DNA of 64,000 bases from contig SEFZ01000013.1 of the NCBI GenBank assembly GCA_004173185.1, positions 124,001 to 188,000 on the forward strand, read 5' to 3'. Positions 52,065 through 60,597 of the stretch are shown in pieces; the stretch's first letter is position 1, and the number at the start of each line of letters is the position of its first letter. This DNA comes from Sphingomonadales bacterium (GTDB lineage: Bacteria > Pseudomonadota > Alphaproteobacteria > Sphingomonadales > Sphingomonadaceae). Below the pieces are notes generated by a model. That model worked only from the letters and a program-made list of their open reading frames with translations. It was not told the origin of the DNA and made no database searches. Made by a program: the position numbers and the translations under genes.

Positions 52065-55003
52065 TGCGCACCCAGCCAATCAAGCAAATCGCCCATGCGG
52101 CGCTCGGCCAACAGGCGAGAGCCGGCCGCAGAGACATCCGCCATGGTGATGGAGGTCGAGGCCTCACGCTCGGGTTCAGCCACCGTGTCGAACGCAGCTC
52201 GAAAGCGCCGTAGCTCTAGCCATGATGGGGCGGGCACCTCGGACGAACGCACGGCACATGCGACCAATGCACCAGGTGCCGAGGACCATTCAAGAGATCC
52301 GGTGCGGTGCAGTTCAGTGGCCAGCATCAAGCGTAGCTCTGAGGCGCGGGCCGGGACGACCGCGTGCGGTAGCTGCCAAGGACATTCGACGCTCTGGTCC
52401 GGCTGAGATACGGCCCCTAGCAGTATCAACGTGCCAAGGAGCGCGCACCCACTGTGCGTGTCGATGCGCCGCCCATCCACCCGGTTGAGCGCCATCCAGT
52501 TGGTGGCACGTGCCTCTTCCAGGTCTATCAAGGCAGCCAGCAGACGCTCCAGCGATGGACAGGTCTCGAGCGCTCCGGGCCGTAATGTCGCGAACAGATC
52601 AAACCGAGCCTCGCTCAATTTCCGATCACGCCACCGCGCCAGTTCGTCCCCAGTGGCGGGCCACGCGTCGATCGTGGCGATCGCAAGCAAACTACGAAGT
52701 AGCTCGCCGTCCTGCGAGCGGTCAGCCCAGCGGCACAGCCGCATCTCGGCAGCTGGCGTCCAGAGGGGAAAGGTGCCCCACGGTTCCCCCGCCCGCCGGG
52801 CCATCGCAAACAGCCGCGCCTGCGTCTCATCCAGCAGATAGGCGACCTCGCCGGCTACTACCTCGTCGTGCGAGGGCACCTGCTGCGGCAGGCAGTAGAC
52901 GCCGGGGAGGAGGCGGATGAAGAGGTCAGGACGCATAATGAGCGTCGGACCAATGCTATTCACCGAACGGTCACGCGGCAGGTAGCGCCGAGGATTCGTC
53001 GTCAGCTGGCCAAGCGCCTGAGGACCGGCTTTCTCAAGTTCCGCAACCAGCGCCGCTGCCAGGCTCCCGTCGGGGTTCGAGGTGGGTAGCGGCTCTTCCT
53101 CCTCCTCGCCGTTGGAGCTCGTCACCATTGGCACGCTGCCACCGCGCCCAAGGGCGACCCAGCGTTCCTCGGATATTTCCAGGAAGAGGTGCGAAGCCTC
53201 GCTCATCACGATCGAGAGATCGCGCTGGGAGCACCGGTCCGCCGTCACGCATGCGCGATACCGGCGGAGCAGTTCCGACGAGGGTAATGGCGCCCGGCTG
53301 CCGCTCAGAAGCGCGTGGACGCCGAGCGTCCGTCGCGGTCGGACGCTGAACCTACCCTCGACCGCGTAGCCGGCGTGGAGGCGCAGGCCGAGGCCGATCT
53401 GGAGCGCAGCCCGCACCGTTGACACCGATGCATCCAACCCGAGGTCATCAACTGCGCAGGGCAGCATGGGCAGGCCCGAAGCCGCCAACTGCGCAAGCGC
53501 CGAGTCGACCGGATGACGGTCTGCGCCGACTCTCAGCCACCCGTGATCGAATCGGCTCCCCATTTCATCCAGCCAGCCGGAGAACGTGAGTTCCAGAAGC
53601 TCAAGCGAAAGCATGGTGGCGCCGGCGACATGTCGGCGCCGAATGTAGAGGTCACTTTCGAGCAGCACGTCGGCCTCGCCCGCGAGCTCCGTCCATGTCC
53701 GGTCTGCACGATCATCAATCGCCTGCCTTAGCGGCACACGACGTGACATCAGCGCCATGTCGCGGAGACCGCGCTTCTCGATCTGGCGAACCCGCTCCCG
53801 CGTGATCCGCATGTCGCCGCCGATCTCCTCAAGCGTCTCGGGTGGCGTGCCATCGAGCCCAAAGCGACGACGGATGACCGGAACGTCGCGCGACTGAATG
53901 CGCTCGAACAGGAACTGCACGAGCGCGTCCAGCTCGGTGGGCACCGCTACCCTTGCCGCCACCTCGGCGCAGTCGTCACCCTCGGACACCGCCATGGCGA
54001 GCAGGTCATCGTCCCGGGCCACAAGCCTCCGGGGCTCGATGGCAAGCTGAAGCGCGAGCTCGTCTCGCTCACCGTCCGACAGGTCTGCCGCGGCCGCCGC
54101 AAGCCTTCTCCAGCAGACATCCCAGAAACCGAGCGTCGTCGTCCTGCCGATGTTGCCGAAGCGACCCAGGCGAGCGCCCCAGCCCGACCGGTCGAGCAGC
54201 AGCTCAGCGATCTCGGTCTGGGCAACCTGCGGGATTCTCACGAGCTGACGCAGCCTGGCAGCGAGCACCTCTGACGAGAACGCCTGCGACACCGTCATCC
54301 CACCCAGCAAGCTGCGCACGGTTTCGGACGTTGAGATCTGCTCGGGATCCGGTTCGGGATCGGGCATCCATATCGGTCCCTCCTCGTCGCCGAACACCCG
54401 TATCAGGGCCGCGTCATGGAGGGCCCGGCGGGCGCCGAAGCGCTGGATCACCCGGGAGACGGTAAGGCGAAGCCCGGCGACGAGGTCATCGACCGTGCCC
54501 CTGCCGATCCCAGGAACGCACATGATCTGCGGACCAATGGCGTCGATGTCGCTGCACAGCGTCCAGACCGGAATCTCGCCGATTTGTGATACCAGGAGCC
54601 GCTCAAGTCGGCCGCCCTCGCGAACGTCAAGAACGGCCACGCGGGCAGGGGTCGCCGATAGCTCCAAAGAAACCAGCGCCAGAAGATCAGATACCTCAAC
54701 GGAAGTTACCACGTCACCGGGATCTGCCACGCTGAACTGCCCGCCTTCCGACCTCGACACTCGGATGATACGGTCGAGCTCGTTCGCACTTCGGCGACCG
54801 AGGTTCCTAACGTGGCGCATCATAGCCACCTGCGGATTGGGGTCGGCTAAATAGGCGTCGACGGTCGCGAAGGGGATCGCGCCCTCACGAGCTGCACACT
54901 GAAGTGCATTGCGCAGGCGGACCGAGGGATGCCGGTCCTCCACGAACTGCTCCAATGGCACACCCGCATGTGCGGGGATCAGGTTCAGCGGCGCCATCGA
55001 CAT
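52061..55003 (-). CDS. RNAP alpha-CTD plus sigma region 4 fusion protein
   Basis: 980 residues. Residues ~24-82 (SVRLRNALQCA, ...VRNLGRRSANELDRII) resemble the alpha subunit C-terminal domain of RNA polymerase, with a second helix-hairpin segment near 163-180 (VPGIGRGTVDDLVAGL). Residues ~369-416 (VIRRRFGLDG, ITRERVRQIEKRGLRDM) are a typical sigma-70 region 4. No region 2 or 3 is seen. The C-terminal ~550 residues are unrecognised. Both domains bind promoter DNA in the polymerase, so this may read promoters, regulate the operon or sense phage transcription. Starts three bases after the RelA/SpoT stop. Confidence 0.75.
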   Translation of the reverse strand: MSMAPLNLIPAHAGVPLEQFVEDRHPSVRLRNALQCAAREGAIPFATVDAYLADPNPQVAMMRHVRNLGRRSANELDRIIRVSRSEGGQFSVADPGDVVTSVEVSDLLALVSLELSATPARVAVLDVREGGRLERLLVSQIGEIPVWTLCSDIDAIGPQIMCVPGIGRGTVDDLVAGLRLTVSRVIQRFGARRALHDAALIRVFGDEEGPIWMPDPEPDPEQISTSETVRSLLGGMTVSQAFSSEVLAARLRQLVRIPQVAQTEIAELLLDRSGWGARLGRFGNIGRTTTLGFWDVCWRRLAAAAADLSDGERDELALQLAIEPRRLVARDDDLLAMAVSEGDDCAEVAARVAVPTELDALVQFLFERIQSRDVPVIRRRFGLDGTPPETLEEIGGDMRITRERVRQIEKRGLRDMALMSRRVPLRQAIDDRADRTWTELAGEADVLLESDLYIRRRHVAGATMLSLELLELTFSGWLDEMGSRFDHGWLRVGADRHPVDSALAQLAASGLPMLPCAVDDLGLDASVSTVRAALQIGLGLRLHAGYAVEGRFSVRPRRTLGVHALLSGSRAPLPSSELLRRYRACVTADRCSQRDLSIVMSEASHLFLEISEERWVALGRGGSVPMVTSSNGEEEEEPLPTSNPDGSLAAALVAELEKAGPQALGQLTTNPRRYLPRDRSVNSIGPTLIMRPDLFIRLLPGVYCLPQQVPSHDEVVAGEVAYLLDETQARLFAMARRAGEPWGTFPLWTPAAEMRLCRWADRSQDGELLRSLLAIATIDAWPATGDELARWRDRKLSEARFDLFATLRPGALETCPSLERLLAALIDLEEARATNWMALNRVDGRRIDTHSGCALLGTLILLGAVSQPDQSVECPWQLPHAVVPARASELRLMLATELHRTGSLEWSSAPGALVACAVRSSEVPAPSWLELRRFRAAFDTVAEPEREASTSITMADVSAAGSRLLAERRMGDLLDWLGAQ

Positions 55004-55005
55004 GT

Positions 55006-56094
55006 TCAGCCCGCGAGGCGCTCGGGGTCGATTGGGCGTGCCGAGATATCGCGCGCGACCTCCAGTAATACCGCAAGGCGACCCGACTTCAGCCTTCCCG
55101 CGGTGTCACTGCGATCCTCCGACTTGATCTTGGCCAGCGAGGGCAGCAGCATCACGGTTATCAGGTCGGCCGAGGCGATGTTTAGACGCGCATCGGATCG
55201 TCCCAGCTCGATGGCGGACTGGTTGAACTCGCGCACGGCGAGCTTCGCCGACTTCGCGTCGAGAGCAGCTCCAAGGACACCCTCGAAGGCATCTGGTGAC
55301 TTGATTCCAAGCCGCTGAGCCGCGTCATACGCTTGACCCGCATTGACGGAAAGGTCGGCCTCCGGAAAACGATCGCGAAGGCGCGCCACGAAGTCGTGGA
55401 CATCGCTGAACTCGCCCTGACGGCTCTGCAGCCGAAGTTCGTTGGCTTCCAGAAGGCGAGTGATCGACGCATCGCCCGATCTGGTCAGATGGCCGAGTGC
55501 CTCGAGCAGGCCCATTTCAGCAGGGCCGGGACCGCCGCCCTCGGGCTTGTAGCCGATGTCATGCTCGATCTCGTTCCACACATGCGCCATCATCGAGCAT
55601 ACCTGCACCTCGCAACTCGCGCCCCGGAGATTCTCGTAGCTGCCGACGAGATCCTCCTCGCGCAGGTGCACCTGGCAGTGCGTGGCGCGGTAAAAGCGCG
55701 CTCTCTCGGGATCGAGCTTGTTCTTCGCGTCGACGTGAACTTCAGTGCTTGCTCCCTCCGGCCCCGAGAAAAGCTCGCATAGCCTCTGCGTCACCTTGCC
55801 CTCATGCTCCGGGCTGTAGGTGGCGACGCGAACGCCGGCGAAGTCGGTGACGCCCTCGAAGATCTCATCGACGCTAGCGTAGTTCTTGTCGTCCTGGCGC
55901 GAGAAGCGCTCGAGCTTGCCCCTGAAACTCTGGGGCGTCTTCGTCCTGGATGTTACCTGAGCACGCACCGCATCGCCTTCAACGACCACCGCCTGGCAGA
56001 TCTCGGCGACGCGCACCGCTAGCTTCAAATACCGATCACGCTCACGCTCGTATCGCGCGACCGCAGGGTCAATCAGACTCGTCGAAAATGGCAT
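55006..56094 (-). CDS. RelA/SpoT-type nucleotide synthetase domain protein
   Basis: 362 residues, first gene of the six-gene operon. The synthetase fold is complete: SRTKTPQSFRGKLERF (49-64), FEGVTDFAGVRV with the metal Asp84, FYRATH with the stacking Tyr135, and CEVQVCSMMAHVWNEIEH with metal Glu162. No HD hydrolase, TGS or ACT domain, so it is a small-alarmone-synthetase-like stand-alone enzyme with an extra C-terminal helical domain. Start ATG at 56094 after GGGGG. In toxSAS and CapRel-like proteins this domain modifies nucleotides or tRNA during phage infection; whether it does so here is unknown. Confidence 0.85.
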   Translation of the reverse strand: MPFSTSLIDPAVARYERERDRYLKLAVRVAEICQAVVVEGDAVRAQVTSRTKTPQSFRGKLERFSRQDDKNYASVDEIFEGVTDFAGVRVATYSPEHEGKVTQRLCELFSGPEGASTEVHVDAKNKLDPERARFYRATHCQVHLREEDLVGSYENLRGASCEVQVCSMMAHVWNEIEHDIGYKPEGGGPGPAEMGLLEALGHLTRSGDASITRLLEANELRLQSRQGEFSDVHDFVARLRDRFPEADLSVNAGQAYDAAQRLGIKSPDAFEGVLGAALDAKSAKLAVREFNQSAIELGRSDARLNIASADLITVMLLPSLAKIKSEDRSDTAGRLKSGRLAVLLEVARDISARPIDPERLAG

Positions 56095-56345
56095 TCGCAC
56101 CCCCGTTCAATTCAGTCTGCCCCGCGTCGAGCTCTATGTCCAACGACCTTGCCGCCAAGAAGTGGATAATATTGCGCAAGTCATCCAGACGCGGGGTCGC
56201 GTCCCGCTAACTTGATGGGAAGGTCTGAAAATGAGGTTGCCGGCATCGGGGCGAGAATGCTGCTGCAGCTCAGCGCGGATTAGCGCCACCCGCTCGTCTC
56301 GCGCGCTTCGCCTGAGCCGACCCGAACGCTCCAGCCCGGTCTCCG

Positions 56346-56633
56346 CTAATCAAGATGCGCGGAGGTCAGGAGGATCGGAGGCTCCCCACCAAGGCGCTTC
56401 ACGAACTCGCGAAGTGCGATGCGGTGAATCTCTTCCTCGTGCTCGTTGAACGCCTCCACGGCAGTCTCGGAGTCGATTCCCTCAAGGTTGGGATCGATCA
56501 GTTCGGCTAGCGCGTCAGCCGTGATCAGGAACTCGACGTCCCCAAGGTCTGTGGTGCCGACGAAGCCGACACTGTCGCGCTCCGCCACCCACTGGGCGTC
56601 GCCACCCTCAAAGCGGACGCTGGCGCGAACCAC
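56346..56633 (-). CDS. DUF1488-like protein
   Basis: 95 residues. VRFEGGDAQWVAERD, FLITADALAELI, then AFNEHEEEIHRIALREFVKR and a short tail fit the DUF1488 layout I know (strand pair, helix, RIH..A..). Function unknown. Starts at 56633, four bases after the previous gene on the same strand. The 251 bases to the RelA/SpoT gene start hold no supported gene. Confidence 0.7.
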   Translation of the reverse strand: MVRASVRFEGGDAQWVAERDSVGFVGTTDLGDVEFLITADALAELIDPNLEGIDSETAVEAFNEHEEEIHRIALREFVKRLGGEPPILLTSAHLD

Positions 56634-56636
56634 CGG

Positions 56637-56921
56637 TCAGGCAGCAGTTGGCGGGGCGGGAAGGCGTTCCGCCAAAACGGAGATGCTATCGCCGCTGAAC
56701 GAAGCAGAGGACACGCCGTCGATCTGCACGGGGCGCTCCGCTGTCAGCGTGGCTGCGGCCTTGTGCTCCGGATCCAGCTCGGTCCATGCCCGAACCGCAC
56801 CCTCGAGACTGGTGACCTCGGCGAGGTCAGCGTCGCCACGCGGAACGTCCTCGAGCGCTGCGCTCATTCGCCAATCGATGTCAGGGGTCTTGGCATCTTC
56901 GCCCCAGGTTGCTTCGGCCAT
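56637..56921 (-). CDS. Hypothetical protein
   Basis: 94 residues from ATG at 56921 (an in-frame start at 56954 is possible). Acidic N-terminus (DAKTPDIDWRMSAALEDVPR) and an Ala/Thr-rich C-terminus (VLAERLPAPPTAA). No domain recognised. Followed within four bases by the DUF1488-like gene, so likely co-transcribed. Confidence 0.5.
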   Translation of the reverse strand: MAEATWGEDAKTPDIDWRMSAALEDVPRGDADLAEVTSLEGAVRAWTELDPEHKAAATLTAERPVQIDGVSSASFSGDSISVLAERLPAPPTAA

Positions 56922-57074
56922 AGCGGTCCCATTCCTCCAGATGCGAGAGCGCATCGCGGCGGCTCCGGCAGCGTGTGATCCAATGATACAAGCGCGGCGA
57001 CGCGATATTGTTCATAGCCTGATGGCGGAGGTTGGAGCGGGAGGCATGCTTCCAGCTTTCGCCGCGCCGGCGGT

Positions 57075-58055
57075 TCAGCTCTCTGAATCAGCGTCAAAGG
57101 CGCACGATTCGGCGATCTCCTCAATGAAGCTAGGCTTCAGATGGCGGATGTGAGGCGTGGCTCGCTCGATCTCTTCAGACAGGCGCTCGAACGATATGTA
57201 TCGGCAGATCTCGTTCACCGCCGGGGAAAACCGGGAGAACGTCGGACGGTTGATCTCCTGCATCACCTTAGCTCTCCTCGCCTCCGGCGCGACGAGGAAA
57301 AGCCTTATCTTGATGTTCGGCTGCATGGCCGCCAGGTCCGACATCCGCAGCAAACCCGAGTAGATCGACGTCGTGCTCTCGATCTCGAACGCCGCCGCGA
57401 TCGAACGTCCATCCAGCCAGAGCACGTCGATCAGTTCAATGATACGGTTCGTCACCATGTCGAACTGCAGAGGAAGCTCTGAGACCAGGTTCGGCATGTT
57501 CGCGAAACGCTCCCGTCCAAAGGAACGACTGCGATCGTTCCTCGCGACCCAGGTCGAGAGGCCAAGGTCCGCGCCTAGCTTGAGGAGTCTATACTGAATC
57601 TCAGTGTGCAGGGTCGCTTCGGTGGCGACCACATCGGCGTCTGAAGCTCGCTGCTGCTCAGGGTCCGGGACGGTTACGACGCCGATGCGCGAACTGACGT
57701 AGCGCCCCGTCTTCGCGCTGCGATCCATGAAAGCACGAAACTCCGGGAAGCGCTGCAACGTCCTCATGTCGATACGCTGCGGTCCCTCAGCGAGAAGACC
57801 CTTGCCCTGCTTTGTGATCCGTAGATGGCCCCGGCGGGGAAGGTCCACCAAGCCGGCTTGCCGCAGATAGACACGCGCCCAACCAACGCGATCGTAAAAT
57901 CGTCCCTTTCCAGACGCGAGCATCTCGGCCTGCTCTGATGCCGAGAGGTTGAACATCTTTGCGAGGCGCGTTGTCGCCTCCTGGATCGAGATCTGTCGCT
58001 CCGAAACCAGCTTGAGCAGAGGAAGGGTCAGCTCCATCTTGTTCGGCATGGCCAT
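57075..58055 (-). CDS. Mrr_N-type winged helix plus PD-(D/E)XK-like nuclease
   Basis: About 326 residues; starts at 58055 or 58049 are favoured, 58088 is the frame limit. The N-terminal ELTLPLLKLVSERQISIQEA, then GWARVYLRQAGLVDLPRRGH is the Mrr N-terminal winged helix that in Mrr binds modified DNA. The C-terminal part has IDVLWLDGRSIAAAFEIEST and RLFLVAPEARR, an Asp then Glu-X-Glu rather than Glu-X-Lys, so the catalytic centre is atypical. Modified-DNA-dependent restriction is a fair inference from the N-terminus. Confidence 0.65.
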   Translation of the reverse strand: MAMPNKMELTLPLLKLVSERQISIQEATTRLAKMFNLSASEQAEMLASGKGRFYDRVGWARVYLRQAGLVDLPRRGHLRITKQGKGLLAEGPQRIDMRTLQRFPEFRAFMDRSAKTGRYVSSRIGVVTVPDPEQQRASDADVVATEATLHTEIQYRLLKLGADLGLSTWVARNDRSRSFGRERFANMPNLVSELPLQFDMVTNRIIELIDVLWLDGRSIAAAFEIESTTSIYSGLLRMSDLAAMQPNIKIRLFLVAPEARRAKVMQEINRPTFSRFSPAVNEICRYISFERLSEEIERATPHIRHLKPSFIEEIAESCAFDADSES

Positions 58056-58247
58056 CGGCCTCGGCTCCTCACGTGCAAGGACAGCCATGGCGGCAGCCTA
58101 AACCGCGCGATGAACCGCTGTGCCGAGAGTTAGTCGTTGAGCTTGCCGCAAGGCGCGGAAAGCACCGGGCGAACCACTCTGACGCGTCGGTCTAGCGCAC
58201 GAATGCAACACCTTGTCGCAGGCGAATGAGCAGTTGAAAAGGCAATT

Positions 58248-58269
58248 GGTGGTAGCCCGGTGGTAGCCC
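58248..58269. repeat. 11-bp tandem duplication near the island border
   Basis: GGTGGTAGCCC occurs twice in tandem (58248-58258 and 58259-58269) between the Mrr_N-type gene and the tRNA. The region 58089-58313 holds no supported gene; the tandem repeat and the hairpin that follows are the only structures I see. It could be debris of an attachment site. Confidence 0.5.
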
Positions 58270-58276
58270 GGACTCT

Positions 58277-58298
58277 GCACCCTCCGTAGGGAGGGTGC
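58277..58298 (-). terminator. Hairpin downstream of tRNA-Thr, possible terminator
   Basis: GCACCCTCC pairs perfectly with GGAGGGTGC around GTAG, beginning 15 bases past the tRNA 3' end. No T-run follows on either strand, so factor-independent termination is uncertain; it may instead be an attachment-site arm. Confidence 0.4.
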
Positions 58299-58313
58299 TA
58301 ACTTATTGAAAAA

Positions 58314-58388
<75 letters not shown>

Positions 58389-58474
58389 ACTCGCAACAGG
58401 CCGGGGCCGAAGCGGGAGGGGCCTATGTGCTTGGGGGAAGCCGATTGTCAACCCGAGCCTGTCCGGTTTATCGC

Positions 58475-58624
58475 ATGGACATGACAGATAGTGAGAAGAA
58501 GGCGCGGTTGGCCGAGGCGCTTAGGGCCAATCTGCGCAAGCGAAAGTCCCAGGCCCGCGAGCAGGCGCAGGATGAAGTTCAGCGCGTGCGGACCCACTCC
58601 GCCGCCGACTCGCCCATGTCATAG
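58475..58624 (+). CDS. Small basic protein, 49 aa
   Basis: MDMTDSEKKARLAEALRANL followed by RKRKSQAREQAQDEV: a highly charged helix with no membrane segment. ATG at 58475 or 58481. Similar short proteins are, from memory, common in sphingomonads. Its last ~46 bases overlap, antisense, the small membrane protein after pepP. Confidence 0.6.
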   Translation: MDMTDSEKKARLAEALRANLRKRKSQAREQAQDEVQRVRTHSAADSPMS

Positions 58625-58695
58625 GCGCGATCCATGATCGCATGCGGCCCCATCAGGTAAATTGCCATGCTCGCGGCTCCCGCCGCGAACCACAT
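58579..58695 (-). CDS. Small membrane protein coupled to pepP, 38 aa
   Basis: Starts with ATG at 58695 overlapping the pepP stop (TGATG) and encodes MWFAAGAASMAIYLMGPHAI then MDRAYDMGESAAEWVRTR. One membrane-spanning helix followed by a polar tail. The coupled start and amphipathic layout suggest a real gene. Overlaps the 3' end of the convergent 49-aa gene. Confidence 0.5.
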   Translation of the reverse strand: MWFAAGAASMAIYLMGPHAIMDRAYDMGESAAEWVRTR

Positions 58696-60491
58696 CAGCT
58701 TACCGGTGCGCACTTCGCTTCCAACCATTGCAACTCATCCCCACCCAATTGCGGGCCGACAATCGCAAGCACCCGCGCATGATACTCATTGAGCCAGGTA
58801 AGTTCGTTTTGAGTCAAAAGCTTAGGTAAAATAAGTGTTCGCTCTATCGGCGAGAAGGTGAGCGTTTCGAAGCCTAGCATCACCTGCTCCGCGCCTGCGA
58901 TCTCCTTTCCGACCACCAGCACAAGGTTCTCGATGCGGATGCCGTATTCGCCAGCCTTGTAATAACCGGGCTCGTTCGAGAGGAACATGCCGGCGCGCAA
59001 CGGCTCGAGCGACTGACCGCCGGGATAGCTGGGTGGCGCGATTCGCTGCGGGCCTTCATGGACCGAAAGATAGGAGCCGACGCCGTGGCCGGTGCCGTGG
59101 CCGAAATCGAGGCCGACTTCCCAAAGCGGCGCGCGCGCGAAACTGTCGAGTTGCGCGCCAGCGGTGCCATCGGGGAAAATCGCGGTGGCGATGCCGATAT
59201 GGCCCTTGAGCACGCGCGTGAAGCGGTCCTTCATTTCCTCGGTTGCGTGGCCGACGGGCATCACGCGAGTCACGTCGGTGGTGCCATCCGCATATTGGCC
59301 GCCCGAATCGACGAGATAGAGCTGGCCGAGTTCGATCGGCAGGCTGCTCTCTTCGGTGACCTTATAATGCGGGATCGCGCCATTGGGGCCGGTGCCGGAG
59401 ATCGTGTCGAAGCTCAGATCCTTGAGCACGCCGGTTTCTTCGCGGAACGCCTGAAGCCGATCGGCGGCGGACATTTCGGTGAGGCCGCCCAGCGGCGCGG
59501 TTTCTTCGAACCATTTGAGGAAGCGCGAAAGCGCGGCACCGTCTCGCGCCTGTGCGGCGCGGTGGCCCGAGACTTCGGCCGGGTTTTTGATTGCCTTGGC
59601 GATGATCACGGGATCGCGCAGCGCCAACACCTTGGCACCGCCCGCATCGAGCGCATCGAAGATCGCCGAAACCGCGCTGCCCGGATCGGCGGCGACGCGC
59701 TTGCCCTTGAAGCGGGCGAGGGCGGGCGCGAATGCATCACGGGCATGGATGCGGATGGCGTTGCCGAGGTGCTGCGAGACCGCGTCGGTCATCTTCTCCG
59801 GCGCGACGAAGAAATCGGCGGTGCCGTCCGAATTGACGATGGCATAGGCCAAAGCGACCGGGGTGTGGCTGACGTCCTTGCCGCGAATGTTGAACGCCCA
59901 GGCGATCGAATCGAGTGCGGAGAGCACGACGGCATCGGCCTTGCGCTCGGCGAGCCAGTCGGCGATTTCGGCGCGCTTGGCGGCAGAGCCCTTGCCGGCG
60001 TCCTTGTCGCTCTGAACCGAGAGCGTGGCATTGGAAGGCATCGGCCGCTCGGGCCAGACTTTGTCGATCGGATTGGTATCGACCGCGACCAGCTCTGCGC
60101 CCTTTTCGGCCAGCGTCTTCTTCGCTTCCTCGACCCAGGCGCGGGTGTGCAGCCACGGATCATAGCCGATGCGACCGCCTTCGGGGGCATGTTCGCCGAG
60201 CCACGCGGCGATGCTGACCTGCGGGACGGGGACATATTCCCAATCCTGCGCTGAAACCTGTTGGCGGACCTGCAAGGTGTAGCGCCCGTCGGTGAAGATC
60301 GCGGCCTGGCTGGGCAGTACGACTGCTGAGCCGGCCGAGCCCTGGAAGCCGGTCAACCACGCCAGCCGCTGGGCATATGCGCCGACATATTCGCTCATAT
60401 GTTCATCGGTGAGCGGCACGACGAAGCCGTCGAGGCGGTCGCGCTTCAATTGCTCGCGCAGGGCCTGGAGGCGGTCGGTGTAGCTGGACAT
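58695..60491 (-). CDS. pepP: Aminopeptidase P family protein
   Basis: 598 residues, metal-dependent Xaa-Pro aminopeptidase. Two creatinase-like N-terminal domains precede the pita-bread catalytic domain, with YLVDSGGQYADGTTDVTR (metal Asp pair), GHGTGHGVGSYLSVHEGP (metal His) and LSNEPGYYKAGEYGIRIENL (metal Glu pair). Start ATG 60491 (MSSYTDRL); the upstream frame lacks coding features. The three-domain long form is usual in alphaproteobacteria. Chromosomal core gene right of the tRNA. Confidence 0.93.
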   Translation of the reverse strand: MSSYTDRLQALREQLKRDRLDGFVVPLTDEHMSEYVGAYAQRLAWLTGFQGSAGSAVVLPSQAAIFTDGRYTLQVRQQVSAQDWEYVPVPQVSIAAWLGEHAPEGGRIGYDPWLHTRAWVEEAKKTLAEKGAELVAVDTNPIDKVWPERPMPSNATLSVQSDKDAGKGSAAKRAEIADWLAERKADAVVLSALDSIAWAFNIRGKDVSHTPVALAYAIVNSDGTADFFVAPEKMTDAVSQHLGNAIRIHARDAFAPALARFKGKRVAADPGSAVSAIFDALDAGGAKVLALRDPVIIAKAIKNPAEVSGHRAAQARDGAALSRFLKWFEETAPLGGLTEMSAADRLQAFREETGVLKDLSFDTISGTGPNGAIPHYKVTEESSLPIELGQLYLVDSGGQYADGTTDVTRVMPVGHATEEMKDRFTRVLKGHIGIATAIFPDGTAGAQLDSFARAPLWEVGLDFGHGTGHGVGSYLSVHEGPQRIAPPSYPGGQSLEPLRAGMFLSNEPGYYKAGEYGIRIENLVLVVGKEIAGAEQVMLGFETLTFSPIERTLILPKLLTQNELTWLNEYHARVLAIVGPQLGGDELQWLEAKCAPVS

Positions 60492-60597
60492 GACGAGTCT
60501 TCCGATGGGGGTGTTGGCGCACGCTTTGCTCCCGATTGGAGCAAAAGTCAGCACCTTGCGCTGTTCGCCCGGGCACCAAACGGGCTATGCTGCCGCG

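Larger units (their letters stand above)
1..58313. other. Accessory (genomic-island-like) region up to tRNA-Thr
   Basis: All genes left of 58,314 are accessory types: repair cassettes, a recombinase trio, dnd genes, many nucleases and unknowns. Everything right of it is ordinary chromosome. The intact tRNA-Thr with its 3' end facing left is a typical integration target. No integrase is adjacent to the border inside the window, and the left end is not visible, so this is a boundary inference rather than a proven element. Confidence 0.55.

Noticed and set aside
59058..60254. 398-codon plus-strand open frame opposite pepP
   Set aside because: Antisense shadow of a well supported metallopeptidase; composition is repetitive Gly/Ala/Asp/Arg with no motif.
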